From Thermoleophilum album (GTDB lineage: Bacteria; Actinomycetota; Thermoleophilia; Solirubrobacterales; Thermoleophilaceae), in contig NZ_FNWJ01000003.1 in assembly GCF_900108055.1 (NCBI RefSeq), positions 1-36,514 of the forward strand: 36,514 bases of DNA, in the 5' to 3' direction. Numbering within the stretch: the stretch's first letter is position 1; each line of letters begins with the position of its first letter. A program made the translations under genes and the position numbers. Positions 16,704 through 23,938 of this stretch are shown one piece after another. The notes below the pieces were generated by a model. The model was not told the DNA's origin and ran no database searches. It saw only the letters and a list, made by a program, of their open reading frames with translations.

Positions 16704-17362
16704 GCCGGCCTCCTCAGAGATGGCGGGACGTAACCGAGCTTGCGATACAGCGGGCAGTGCCCGAGCGCCCCCGTCAGGACCAGGTCGAGGCCGGCAAGCA
16801 TCAGCAGCACCTCGAGCACCGTGCTGACGGCGCCACCCGTCGAAGCGAGCAGGAGCACGCCACCGACGATGGCCACCAGGCCGATGAAGACCCGTGCGAA
16901 GCGCTCGGGCGCAGTGATGTTGACCGTGGGACGCTTCATCTCGGCTCCCCCTCCTTCCGCTGTGTCCGACACAGCGTAGGACTTCCGCGATGCGATGTCA
17001 TCCGGGGTTGGGTGCCGCCCGGGGCGGAGCTTCCGCGGATGCGGGGTGCCATGGTCATCGTGGACGCGGATCGATCCGCGCAGGACGCCGAGCCTGCAGC
17101 GGAATTCGTGGTCGCCGGCCGGCAGGGGACCGAGATCGATGGCCACGTCCTCGAAGGGCGGGAGCATGACGCTCTTGCCGAGGCTCGGGAACACCACGTG
17201 GCTGGAGCAGGCTGCGGTCTCCTCGCGCCGGAGAACGAGCCTAAGGCGCTCGCCGGGTCGGGCGTCGATCACGCTGGGCGAGAAGCTGCCGTTCACCCGG
17301 ACCCACGCGACGCCTTCGCTGTAGCGCGATCGTCCGGGTTGCATGCGGGAGAGGGGACTCAT
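16700..17362 (-). CDS. cupredoxin-like domain in frame with DUF2892/YgaP-like membrane domain
   Basis: One open frame of 220 aa. Residues 15-105 are a cupredoxin-like domain (VRVNGSFSPSVIDARPGERLRL, TAACSSHVVFPSLGKSVMLP, DHEFRCRLGVLRGSIRVHD). It keeps the CS...VVFP and FxC positions but not the usual axial Met of FxCxMGM. Residues 142-220 are a DUF2892-type two-helix domain (MKRPTVNI start, ALGHCPLYRKLGY end). The linker is encoded by operator site 6. The ATG at 16939, 26 bp after that operator, very probably starts an independent 79-aa DUF2892 protein. Whether the long fusion is also made is uncertain. It heads the minus-strand operon of small membrane proteins. Confidence 0.7.
   Translation of the reverse strand: MSPLSRMQPGRSRYSEGVAWVRVNGSFSPSVIDARPGERLRLVLRREETAACSSHVVFPSLGKSVMLPPFEDVAIDLGPLPAGDHEFRCRLGVLRGSIRVHDDHGTPHPRKLRPGRHPTPDDIASRKSYAVSDTAEGGGAEMKRPTVNITAPERFARVFIGLVAIVGGVLLLASTGGAVSTVLEVLLMLAGLDLVLTGALGHCPLYRKLGYVPPSLRRPA
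16965..16981. promoter_or_regulatory. 17-bp operator, site 6 (exact match), inside a reading frame
   Basis: TCCGACACAGCGTAGGA, exact match. It lies within the cupredoxin-DUF2892 frame and 26 bp upstream of the internal ATG at 16939. Confidence 0.65.
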
Positions 17363-17438
17363 GCGGGCAGCATCGCGCGGCGGTTCGAAGATCCGGTGAA
17401 GGTGCTGCGCGCTTCTCGTGAGCGCGACGGCCGCTTCC

Positions 17439-17477
17439 CTTCACGGATTCCTCACATCGGCCACACGTGTTCTTCAC
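17439..17477 (+). promoter_or_regulatory. 11-bp-phased CTTCAC direct repeats (putative response-regulator site A)
   Basis: CTTCAC at 17439, CCTCAC at 17450 and CTTCAC at 17472; the spacings are 11 and 22. It lies 53 bp upstream of the GTG at 17531. The arrangement resembles OmpR/PhoB-family direct-repeat boxes. Confidence 0.55.
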
Positions 17478-17530
17478 GGCCCCTGCCGACGATTCCCCCA
17501 GCAGCGCTCACCCTGAAGGAGCACGAGAAC

Positions 17531-17959
17531 GTGAAGCACAAGCTCGCCTGGCTCACGGCCGCGTTCGCGGCCGGAGCTTTCGGCATCGCAATCGCCCTGG
17601 CCTCGTCCGGCACGGAAGACAGGCCGCCGGTGGCCGCCCCGCAGGACCAGCCCGCCCCGCCCGGGCACACGGCCGTCGGGCCGCAGAGAACGGTGTACGT
17701 GGCCGCAGCGGCCGGGTCGTCGACGTCGACCCAGGACGAGCTGAAGGCGGTACGTGTCGCCGGCTCGATCCCGGCCGGTCCGACCGAGGCGACGGTGGTG
17801 ACCGATACGGATTGCGCCCCCGACGCAGCCGGGGTCTCGCACTGCCTGAACGAGCTTCGCCTGCCAGGCGGCCGTCGGCTGACCGTCCGCCATGCCCACA
17901 AGATGTCCGAGGTGGCGTGCCTGACCCCGGGCGAACGCGTCACCGTCGCTCCCGCCTGA
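17531..17959 (+). CDS. secreted or membrane-anchored Cys/His-rich protein
   Basis: 142 aa from the GTG at 17531, with AAGGAG about 10 bases upstream. KHKLAWLTAAFAAGAFGIAI is a signal or anchor helix, followed by a Pro-rich linker. The C-terminal ~60 residues have a compact pattern TDTDCAPDAAGVSHC and VRHAHKMSEVAC, that is three Cys and an HxH that could bind metal or form a disulfide. The family is not named. The CTTCAC repeats upstream and the convergent two-component genes suggest it is a target of that system. It ends 10 bp before the stop of the sensor kinase gene. Confidence 0.75.
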   Translation: MKHKLAWLTAAFAAGAFGIAIALASSGTEDRPPVAAPQDQPAPPGHTAVGPQRTVYVAAAAGSSTSTQDELKAVRVAGSIPAGPTEATVVTDTDCAPDAAGVSHCLNELRLPGGRRLTVRHAHKMSEVACLTPGERVTVAPA

Positions 17960-17969
17960 TTCCGCTTCG

Positions 17970-19340
17970 TCAGCGGATCGGGTCGGTCTTTGGGGCGTGC
18001 GGCTCGGGACCGGCGGGCAGCGTGACGCGCATCGTCGTGCCTTCGCCGACTGCACTGTCGACCTCGATGCGCCCGCCGTGGGCGCGGACCAGCTCGCTGG
18101 CGATCGCGAGCCCGACGCCGGTGCCGCCGGTCGCGCGCGAGCGCGACCGCTCGCCGCGCCAGAAGCGCGTGAAGAGATGCGGAAGGTCCTCCGGGGGGAT
18201 GCCATGCCCCGTGTCGGCGACCTCGAGGAGGACGTCGGCGTCCTGGCGCCGGGTGGAGAGGACGACCGCCCCGTCCGGGTCCGTGTAGCGCAAGGCGTTC
18301 GAGAGCAGGTTGTCGACGACCTGCTCGAGCCTGCCTCGGTCGCCGTGCATCGCCGCTGGGCTGAGCTGCTGTCGGAAGCGGATCTGCTTGCGCTCGAAAA
18401 GCTCGCCATACACAGCGGCTCGGGCCCTCGCGACATCGGCGAGATCGAGCGCTGTCCGGTCGAGCAACAACCCCGGTCGCTCCGCGTCCGCCAGCCTGCC
18501 GATGTCCTCGATGAGGCGGGTCAGGCGTAGCGCCTCGGTGTGCATCGACTCGAGGTTCGCGCGCTCGTCGTCGAGCACGCCGTCCTGCGCGGCCTCGATG
18601 CGCCCGAGAATCCCACTCACCGGCGTGCGCAGCTCATGCGCCACGTCCGCCACGGTCGCTCGCCGGAGCTCTTCCTCCCGCTCGAGCGTCCGCGACAGCC
18701 GATCGAGGGCGTGAGCGAGCTGCTCGATCTCCGCGCCGCCGCCATCTCCCCGGAGCCGCGTCGAGAGGTCGCCGCGCTCGACACGCCTGGCCGCCTCGGT
18801 GAGCCGGCGTATCGGCCGCGTGAGCGAGGACGCGACCAGGACGGCGGCCAGGAGGGCGAGCGCGACGGCCAGCAGCCCAGCCACCATGTGCTGGCTGTCC
18901 AGCCTCGAACGGAGGTCTTGCTCCTCCTCGGTGAGCAGGCCGCTGCCGAGCGACGCGACGCTGACCGTTCCCACGCGTCGTGCCCCGACGCGCACCGGGG
19001 CGCTCGCGCGCTCTGCGTCCGCCGGGCGCGCGCCGGTCGGTGCGAGGACATGCCGTCCTGCGGCGTCGATCACGACAAGCGACATCTGGTTGGCCTGCGC
19101 CACGTGGCGGAGCTCGTCGGCGACGCGCTCGTTCCACCCGCCCTCGCGCTGGTAGAACCGCGCCGCCAGCGCGGCCGTGTGGTCTGCCGATGCCTGGAGG
19201 CGCTCGCGCGCGAAGTCGGTCAGGCTCGCATCAAGACCGCGATTCGCAAGGAGAGTGGCAAGCGCGACCGCCGCGACAGCGACGGCGCCGAGCGCGGTCG
19301 CAAGGCGCGCCCGGAGTCCGAGCCGCCGCAGGCGACTCAC
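17970..19340 (-). CDS. two-component sensor histidine kinase
   Basis: 456 aa. Two membrane helices (about 13-32 and 153-172) flank a ~120-residue extracytoplasmic sensor. Then come HAMP (LTRPIRRLTEAARRVERGDL), HisKA with VAHELRTP (His at about 235) and HATPase with NLLSNALRY, DTGHGIP and GTGVGLAI. All catalytic boxes are intact. The start overlaps the response regulator stop by 4 bp. The sensor domain carries no obvious His/Met copper cluster. Its input is unknown, but the neighbouring multicopper oxidase and Cys/His protein suggest metal or envelope stress. Confidence 0.93.
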   Translation of the reverse strand: MSRLRRLGLRARLATALGAVAVAAVALATLLANRGLDASLTDFARERLQASADHTAALAARFYQREGGWNERVADELRHVAQANQMSLVVIDAAGRHVLAPTGARPADAERASAPVRVGARRVGTVSVASLGSGLLTEEEQDLRSRLDSQHMVAGLLAVALALLAAVLVASSLTRPIRRLTEAARRVERGDLSTRLRGDGGGAEIEQLAHALDRLSRTLEREEELRRATVADVAHELRTPVSGILGRIEAAQDGVLDDERANLESMHTEALRLTRLIEDIGRLADAERPGLLLDRTALDLADVARARAAVYGELFERKQIRFRQQLSPAAMHGDRGRLEQVVDNLLSNALRYTDPDGAVVLSTRRQDADVLLEVADTGHGIPPEDLPHLFTRFWRGERSRSRATGGTGVGLAIASELVRAHGGRIEVDSAVGEGTTMRVTLPAGPEPHAPKTDPIR

Positions 19341-20035
19341 GACGGCTTGGCGCCCAGCCGGTATCCGACGCCGTGCACCGTCTCGACGTAGCGCGGGCGT
19401 GCCGGATCGGGCTCGATCTTCTTGCGCAGGTTCTTCACGTGCGCGTCGATCGTGCGCTCATAGCCCTCGAAGTCGTATCCGCGCACCCGGTTGATGAGCT
19501 CGAACCGGGAGTACACGCGTCCTGGATACTGCGCCAGGGCCAGCAGCAGCGCGTACTCGCTCGGGGTGAGGTCGACGGTGCGGTCGCCGGCCACGACCTC
19601 ACGACGCGACGTGTCGATCCGCAGGGCGCCGCCGTCGAAGCTCAGGTGCTCGACCAGGGGTACGTCTCCGCCGCCGGTGCGGCGGAGCACCGCCTTGACC
19701 CGCGCCACCAGCTCGCGCGGGCTGAAGGGCTTCGCCAGGTAATCGTCGGCCCCGAGCTCGAGGCCGGTCACACGATCCTCCTCGGCGGACTTCGCGGTGA
19801 GCATCAGGATGGGCACGTCCGAGCGCCGGCGCACCTCCCGGCAGATCTCCTCGCCCGAGAGGTCGGGGAGCATGAGATCGAGGACGAGCAGCGCGGGTTG
19901 CTTGCTCTCGGCGAGCCGCAGGCCCTCCAGCCCGTTGTCGGCCGAGTAGACGATGAAGCCCTCCCGCTCCAGGTAGGCGCGCACGACCTCGTGCACCGAC
20001 GGCTCGTCGTCGATCACCAGGATCTTCTCGTTCAC
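19337..20035 (-). CDS. OmpR-family response regulator
   Basis: 232 aa from the GTG at 20035, which puts the receiver start ILVIDDEPSV at the normal place. The receiver has the DD pair at 9-10, phospho-acceptor Asp53 in VLDLMLPD, and Lys in DDYLAKPFSP. The C-terminal winged helix contains LTPSEYALLLALAQYPGRVYSR and RTIDAHVKNLRKKIEPDP. It would bind direct repeats in DNA, for which the 11-bp-phased CTTCAC sites are the best candidates. Site B lies in its own divergent promoter, implying autoregulation. Operator site 7 lies 15 bp upstream of the start. Confidence 0.93.
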   Translation of the reverse strand: MNEKILVIDDEPSVHEVVRAYLEREGFIVYSADNGLEGLRLAESKQPALLVLDLMLPDLSGEEICREVRRRSDVPILMLTAKSAEEDRVTGLELGADDYLAKPFSPRELVARVKAVLRRTGGGDVPLVEHLSFDGGALRIDTSRREVVAGDRTVDLTPSEYALLLALAQYPGRVYSRFELINRVRGYDFEGYERTIDAHVKNLRKKIEPDPARPRYVETVHGVGYRLGAKPS

Positions 20036-20050
20036 TGCGGCGAGCTTAGC

Positions 20051-20067
20051 TCCGACGCGTCGTCGGA
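20051..20067. promoter_or_regulatory. 17-bp operator, site 7 (exact match)
   Basis: TCCGACGCGTCGTCGGA, exact match with a fully symmetric pair of half-sites, 15 bp upstream of the response regulator start. The sequence is very GC-rich, so chance is a little more likely here. Confidence 0.5.
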
Positions 20068-20081
20068 CGGCCTTCACAGAA

Positions 20082-20110
20082 GCGGCAGCGGCTCTTCACA
20101 GATCCTTCAC
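20082..20110 (+). promoter_or_regulatory. CTTCAC direct repeats (putative response-regulator site B)
   Basis: CTTCAC at 20082, 20094 and 20105 (spacings 12 and 11), in the divergent promoter between the response regulator and the multicopper oxidase. Confidence 0.55.
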
Positions 20111-20174
20111 GGCCGCTGCGTACACTCGCCGCGTGGCGGGGCGTCCCGCCGAAGTCAAGACAACGGAGACCTTC

Positions 20175-21266
20175 GTGGAGAACACCCGACAAGAGGAGAA
20201 GCTCGATGTCCTGCCGTGGCTGGCGACGGCGGGGGTGCTCCTCGCCGTGGTGGCGGTCGCGCTGGCGGCGGTCGCGCTCGTGAGGTCCGGCGACGAGATC
20301 ACGGCCGCATCGACCGGGATGGCCTCGATGTCGGCGGGAGGCATGGATCACATGACCCCGCTGCCTATCGACGGCATCGCGGACCCGCCATCCGATCGTG
20401 GCAACGTCCCGCTCAACGGCGTGCGCCGCGACGGCGCGCTCGAGTTCACCCTCGACGCGCGCCCGGTCTGGTGGCGGATCTTCGGCCGGCAGCGCTTGGC
20501 GGCGTGGGCCTACAACGGCATCGTGCCCGGCCCCGTGATCCGCGTCCGCAACGGTGAGCGCGTCCGCGTGCGCTTCACGAACCGCCTCCCGGAGGCCACG
20601 ACGGTGCACTGGCACGGCGTCGGGGTCCCGAACTCGCAGGACGGCGTTCCCGACGTGACGCAGAAGCCGATCCAGCCGGGCGACACCTACACGTACGAGT
20701 TCACCGCCCGCCCAGCCGGCAACCCGCGTGGGGGCGGCACCTTCCTCTACCACTCGCACGTCGACGAGGACCGGCAGATGTCGGCGGGGCTGGCCGGCGT
20801 GCTCATCATCGACCCGCCCGCCGGCGCCGCGCCCGAGTACGACACCGAGCGCACCGTCGTGGTCTCGGAGTGGACGGCCGACGCCGCGTCCGGACGGACA
20901 CGTGGGGTGATGGAGATGGAGGGCATGCTCCCCAACTTCTTCACCATCAACGGCAAGAGCTTCCCGGACACCGAGCCGATTCGGGTGCGCGCCGGTGAGC
21001 GCGTGCTCCTGCGCCTCGTGAACGCCGGGCAGTTCGAGCACCCGCTGCATCTGCACGGCACCTCGTTCGAGGTCGTGGCGCGCGATGGCCACGCCGTTCG
21101 CCCAGAAGGCCGGCGCGACTCGATCACGCTCGCCAGCGGCGAGCGCGCCGACATCGCGTTCGCGCTGCCGCGTGGGAAGTGGGCGTTCCACTGCCACATC
21201 GGCCACCACCAGACCAACGACGGCGAGGGCCCGGGCGGCCTCTTCACGATCGTCGAAGCCAGCTGA
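20175..21266 (+). CDS. two-domain multicopper oxidase
   Basis: 363 aa from the GTG at 20175 (GGAGA 6 bases upstream); a GTG at 20133 is the alternative. An N-terminal anchor helix is followed by a Met-rich stretch (GMASMSAGGMDHM). Copper ligands are present: HWHG (H145, H147), FLYHSHVDED, HPLHLHG, and H339-C340-H341-IGH-H345. The axial residue five after H345, often Met, is Gly, within a longer loop TNDGEGPGG. Two cupredoxin domains rather than three mark the small two-domain type, which usually works as a trimer. It acts outside the membrane, probably oxidising Cu(I) or phenolic substrates. It is divergent from the two-component genes and followed by a Met/His-rich peptide gene. Confidence 0.9.
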   Translation: MENTRQEEKLDVLPWLATAGVLLAVVAVALAAVALVRSGDEITAASTGMASMSAGGMDHMTPLPIDGIADPPSDRGNVPLNGVRRDGALEFTLDARPVWWRIFGRQRLAAWAYNGIVPGPVIRVRNGERVRVRFTNRLPEATTVHWHGVGVPNSQDGVPDVTQKPIQPGDTYTYEFTARPAGNPRGGGTFLYHSHVDEDRQMSAGLAGVLIIDPPAGAAPEYDTERTVVVSEWTADAASGRTRGVMEMEGMLPNFFTINGKSFPDTEPIRVRAGERVLLRLVNAGQFEHPLHLHGTSFEVVARDGHAVRPEGRRDSITLASGERADIAFALPRGKWAFHCHIGHHQTNDGEGPGGLFTIVEAS

Positions 21267-21279
21267 ACGAAGGACTGAC

Positions 21280-21480
21280 ATGACCAAGCGAGCACTGACG
21301 ATCCTGATCGTCGCCGTGCTGGCGATCGGCGGCGCGACCGCCGTCATCGCCAGCAGCCTCACCGGCGGCGGTGATGAGCCCGTCCATACGCTGCCCTCCG
21401 GCGAGACGCACACCGGTGAGATGCCGACCGGCACCCACGAGATGGACGACGGCACGTCGATGGAGGGGATGGGGCACTAG
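21280..21480 (+). CDS. small exported Met/His-rich peptide
   Basis: 66 aa. One signal/anchor helix (ALTILIVAVLAIGGATAVIA) precedes an acidic Met/His-rich tail containing HTGEMPTGTHEMDDG and MEGMGH. AAGGA lies 6 bases before the ATG. It starts 13 bp after the multicopper oxidase stop, so it is surely cotranscribed. The tail looks like an extracytoplasmic Cu(I)-binding peptide that could hand copper to or from the oxidase. No family name is known to me. Confidence 0.75.
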   Translation: MTKRALTILIVAVLAIGGATAVIASSLTGGGDEPVHTLPSGETHTGEMPTGTHEMDDGTSMEGMGH

Positions 21481-21550
21481 GGCCATGGTCTCGGGCGGTG
21501 GGCGGCTCGTCGATGGGTTTGCCGTCCACCGCTTGGACATGTACGGTCCT

Positions 21551-21567
21551 TCCGACATGCTGTCGGA
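21551..21567. promoter_or_regulatory. 17-bp operator, site 8 (exact, symmetric)
   Basis: TCCGACATGCTGTCGGA, exact and symmetric, 53 bp upstream of the ATG at 21621. TACGGT just upstream could be a -10. Confidence 0.68.
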
Positions 21568-21620
21568 GCCTGCCGCAGCCGCGCGACGCGGCGCAGGATC
21601 TTCTCCAGGAGGTGAAGCAG

Positions 21621-22130
21621 ATGCCTACCGACACCGATGATTCCGTCGGCCGCGATCGCGCGACAGCCGCGGACCTCAGCTCATACGTCCTGGTCGTTGC
21701 CAGCCTCTACATCGGGTTCGGCTTCCTCTGGTACTACTCGGCGAAGGAGAAGCTCTTCGATCAGGACGGCGAGATGCCGCCGCCGCTGAAGGAGCGCTTC
21801 GACGGTTCGTTCCTCGACACGGTCCCAGGGCTGGACACCGCGTGGCTTCTCCTCGGGATCGTCGAGGCGGTGGTATTCCTCGTCGTCGTCGCAAGCCTGC
21901 TCGCAGGCGAGTTCCTACCTCACCGGCGCAAGCCGCTGTTGCTCAACTTCCTCGCTCTCAGCATGCTGACGTTCGCCGGAATGCTCTTTGCCGAGTCGAT
22001 GGTCGGCGAGTTCGAGTCCGTCTTCCAGCTGTTCACCTACCTCGCTGGTACGGCGCTGCTCATCGTGTTGGTGCTGCTCATGCCGCCGTACCGTGACCGG
22101 CGCTGGCTCGCGTCGCTCTCGCTCCGCTGA
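21621..22130 (+). CDS. four-helix membrane protein, DoxX-like
   Basis: 169 aa from the ATG at 21621, with a strong AGGAGGTGA 6 bases upstream. Four hydrophobic segments (about 20-40, 72-94, 107-125 and 135-155). The first is followed by SAKEKLFDQDGEMPPPLKERFDGSF, reminiscent of DoxX/quinone-reductase-associated membrane proteins. The exact function is not known. Its operator site 8 makes it a clear member of the putative regulon, apart from the oxidase operon just upstream. Confidence 0.75.
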   Translation: MPTDTDDSVGRDRATAADLSSYVLVVASLYIGFGFLWYYSAKEKLFDQDGEMPPPLKERFDGSFLDTVPGLDTAWLLLGIVEAVVFLVVVASLLAGEFLPHRRKPLLLNFLALSMLTFAGMLFAESMVGEFESVFQLFTYLAGTALLIVLVLLMPPYRDRRWLASLSLR

Positions 22131-22201
22131 TGCCCTCGCAGCCTCACCTCTCCGCGGTCGGCCTCGACCGGACATGAGGATCCGCCGGGCTCGGTGTTCG
22201 C

Positions 22202-22300
22202 ATGGACTGGATCGGCGACAACGCGGAAGCGCTCGTAGGCCTGCTGGTCATCTTCGGATGGCTGCTCTGGATACGGAAACGCGCGGCACGACGCGACTGA
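22202..22300 (+). CDS. tiny single-helix membrane protein
   Basis: 32 aa: MDWIGDNAEALVGLLVIFGW, then LLWIRKRAARRD. One membrane helix with a strongly basic end. No clear ribosome binding site upstream. It lies alone after the DoxX-like gene and 28 bp before the stop of the convergent M23 gene. It may be real, but support is only composition. Confidence 0.4.
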   Translation: MDWIGDNAEALVGLLVIFGWLLWIRKRAARRD

Positions 22301-22328
22301 CAGCGCCCCCGCGCCGGTCTACCGCGAA

Positions 22329-23534
22329 CTACAGGTAGCCGAACGGATCCACGGGCGACCCGTTGACGCGCACCTCGAAGTGGAGGTGCGCGCCGAACGA
22401 GTTGCCCGTGTTGCCGACGTAGCCCATCACCTGTCCCTGGCGCACCGACGCCCCTTGACTCGTCCCCAGCCGGGACTGGTGGGCGTAGCAGGTGGAGAGG
22501 CTGCCGGTGTGCTGGATGCAGGTGTAGTTTCCGTAACCGCCCATCCAGCCGGCGATGACGACACGGCCGGAGTCGGCGGCGCGGATCGGAGTGTCCTCCG
22601 GGGCGCTGATGTCGATGCCGGCGTGCTGGCGTCCCCAGCGCGGGCCGAAGGGCGAGGTCAGCGGGCCGTTGATCGGCCAGATCAGCCGGCCCGAGCCGCG
22701 GCGGATCGGTGCCGCGGGCGGGTTGCCGGGCACCGGAGGGGAGGCGGATGTCCGCTCCTGGGCGGCGCGGCGAAGGGCCGCCTCCACGCGCGCCTGCTCG
22801 GCCTCGAGGGCACGCAGGTCCTCCTGGGCCCGGCGCCGGCTGCTGCGGACGCGCGCGAGTGTCGCCTGGCGCCGGTCGCGGGCCTCCTGCAGGTTCGTGC
22901 GCCTGCGCACCACACGTTTCCTGACCGCCGCGATCTCGTTGCGGCGCGCGAGGATGGTCTGCGCGGCGTCTTCGGCACGGCGCTCGAGCGTCAGGAGCTG
23001 CTCGGCCTGTCGCTGCGCCCGGGCCTTCGCCGTTCGCACCCGGCCGACGATCCGTTGATCTTGGTCGGAGATGCGATCGAGGAACTCGACCCGTTCGAGG
23101 AGGTCGCCGAACCCGTCGGCGTTGAGCACCACCGTGAGGACGTCAGGCTCATCCGTCTTGTAGGCCTCGACGAGCCGCGCGGCCAGGGCGTCCTCGGCGA
23201 CAGCGAGCTCCTCCCTCAGCTCCGCCAGGCGCCTACGCGCGCGCTCGAGACGGTCGCGGACATCCAGCAGCTCGGTGCGCTTCTCATCGAGCGTCGCCTG
23301 GAGGCGCTGCTGTCGACGTTGCAGACCCCTGACCTCGCCTTGGAGGCCGCGGATCTTCTCGTTCTGTGCCGCGATCGTCTGCGTGAGCACGCCTTCGGTC
23401 TGCCGCTTGCGCTCGACCTTTGCGCGCTGGCGATCGATCCGTTCGTCGAGCGGAGCCGACAGTCCCGGCAGCGGGAGTACGAGATAGGCCGATAGGCCCA
23501 AGGTGATGGGAAGCCAGAAGCGTCGTCTCATCAT
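22329..23534 (-). CDS. EnvC-like M23 peptidase with coiled coil
   Basis: 401 aa. A signal sequence (FWLPITLGLSAYLVLPLPGLSA) leads into a long coiled coil (about residues 28-250, rich in Arg/Glu/Gln/Leu heptads). A C-terminal M23/LytM domain follows: HAGIDISAPEDTPI, YAHQSRLG and HLHFEVRVNG, with the zinc ligands in place. Such proteins cut or regulate cutting of peptidoglycan cross-links at division. The gene is preceded on its own strand by a c-di-AMP riboswitch and operator site 9. The ATG at 23534 has only a weak ribosome binding site. Confidence 0.9.
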   Translation of the reverse strand: MMRRRFWLPITLGLSAYLVLPLPGLSAPLDERIDRQRAKVERKRQTEGVLTQTIAAQNEKIRGLQGEVRGLQRRQQRLQATLDEKRTELLDVRDRLERARRRLAELREELAVAEDALAARLVEAYKTDEPDVLTVVLNADGFGDLLERVEFLDRISDQDQRIVGRVRTAKARAQRQAEQLLTLERRAEDAAQTILARRNEIAAVRKRVVRRRTNLQEARDRRQATLARVRSSRRRAQEDLRALEAEQARVEAALRRAAQERTSASPPVPGNPPAAPIRRGSGRLIWPINGPLTSPFGPRWGRQHAGIDISAPEDTPIRAADSGRVVIAGWMGGYGNYTCIQHTGSLSTCYAHQSRLGTSQGASVRQGQVMGYVGNTGNSFGAHLHFEVRVNGSPVDPFGYL

Positions 23535-23540
23535 CGATGT

Positions 23541-23676
23541 CCATCGGCGCTTACGGGGTTAGCTGACGGGCTCGCGATTGCCGCTACGCCGCGCTCGCGG
23601 CGGCGATTCGCCCCAATGGATCGACGGGCCCCCCGTTCGCCCCGGCGAGGCGGGGCAACTCAGCTTGAGGACGGCG
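23541..23676 (-). promoter_or_regulatory. c-di-AMP riboswitch (ydaO-yuaA type), copy 1
   Basis: Minus strand. It shows GAACGGGGGGCCC, GGGGCGAATCGCC, GTAGCG and CGAGCCCGTCAGCTAACCCC with GTAAGCG, in the order of the ydaO consensus. The 5' part is more divergent than in the other two copies. It sits between operator site 9 and the EnvC-like gene. Known members bind c-di-AMP and switch expression off. Confidence 0.75.
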
Positions 23677-23690
23677 GGAGAGTAACAAAG

Positions 23691-23707
23691 TCCGACGTGA
23701 TGTCGGA
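23691..23707. promoter_or_regulatory. 17-bp operator, site 9 (exact, symmetric)
   Basis: TCCGACGTGATGTCGGA, exact and symmetric, just 5' of the minus-strand riboswitch. Confidence 0.68.
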
Positions 23708-23776
23708 TTACTGCGCGCATGCTTGCACCGCCGGCGCGAGGACTTCGTGCGCGCCGCCGAAGCTGTTGCTAGAGTC

Positions 23777-23793
23777 TCCGACGCTTTGTAGGC
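23777..23793. promoter_or_regulatory. 17-bp operator, site 10
   Basis: TCCGACGCTTTGTAGGC, one mismatch. It directly precedes the plus-strand riboswitch. TAGAGT one base upstream could be a -10 element. Confidence 0.62.
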
Positions 23794-23930
23794 CTGCCGA
23801 ATCCGCGGTCTCCATGAGATCGCGGTACGGGGGACCCAGGTTCGGGGCGAATCGGCCGTTGCACAGGCCGTAGCGCATCTCTTCCAGCGCGAGCCCGGCA
23901 GCTAACCCCGGAGGCGCACGAGAAGAGAGG
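23794..23930 (+). promoter_or_regulatory. c-di-AMP riboswitch (ydaO-yuaA type), copy 2
   Basis: GCCGAATCCG, GGTACGGGGGACCCAGG, GGGGCGAATCGG, GTAGCGCATCTCTTCC, GAGCCCGGCAGCTAACCCCG and a closing GAAGAGAGG appear in the exact consensus order. GAGAGG also serves as the ribosome binding site of the M23 gene. Confidence 0.92.
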
Positions 23931-23938
23931 ATTGTCGA

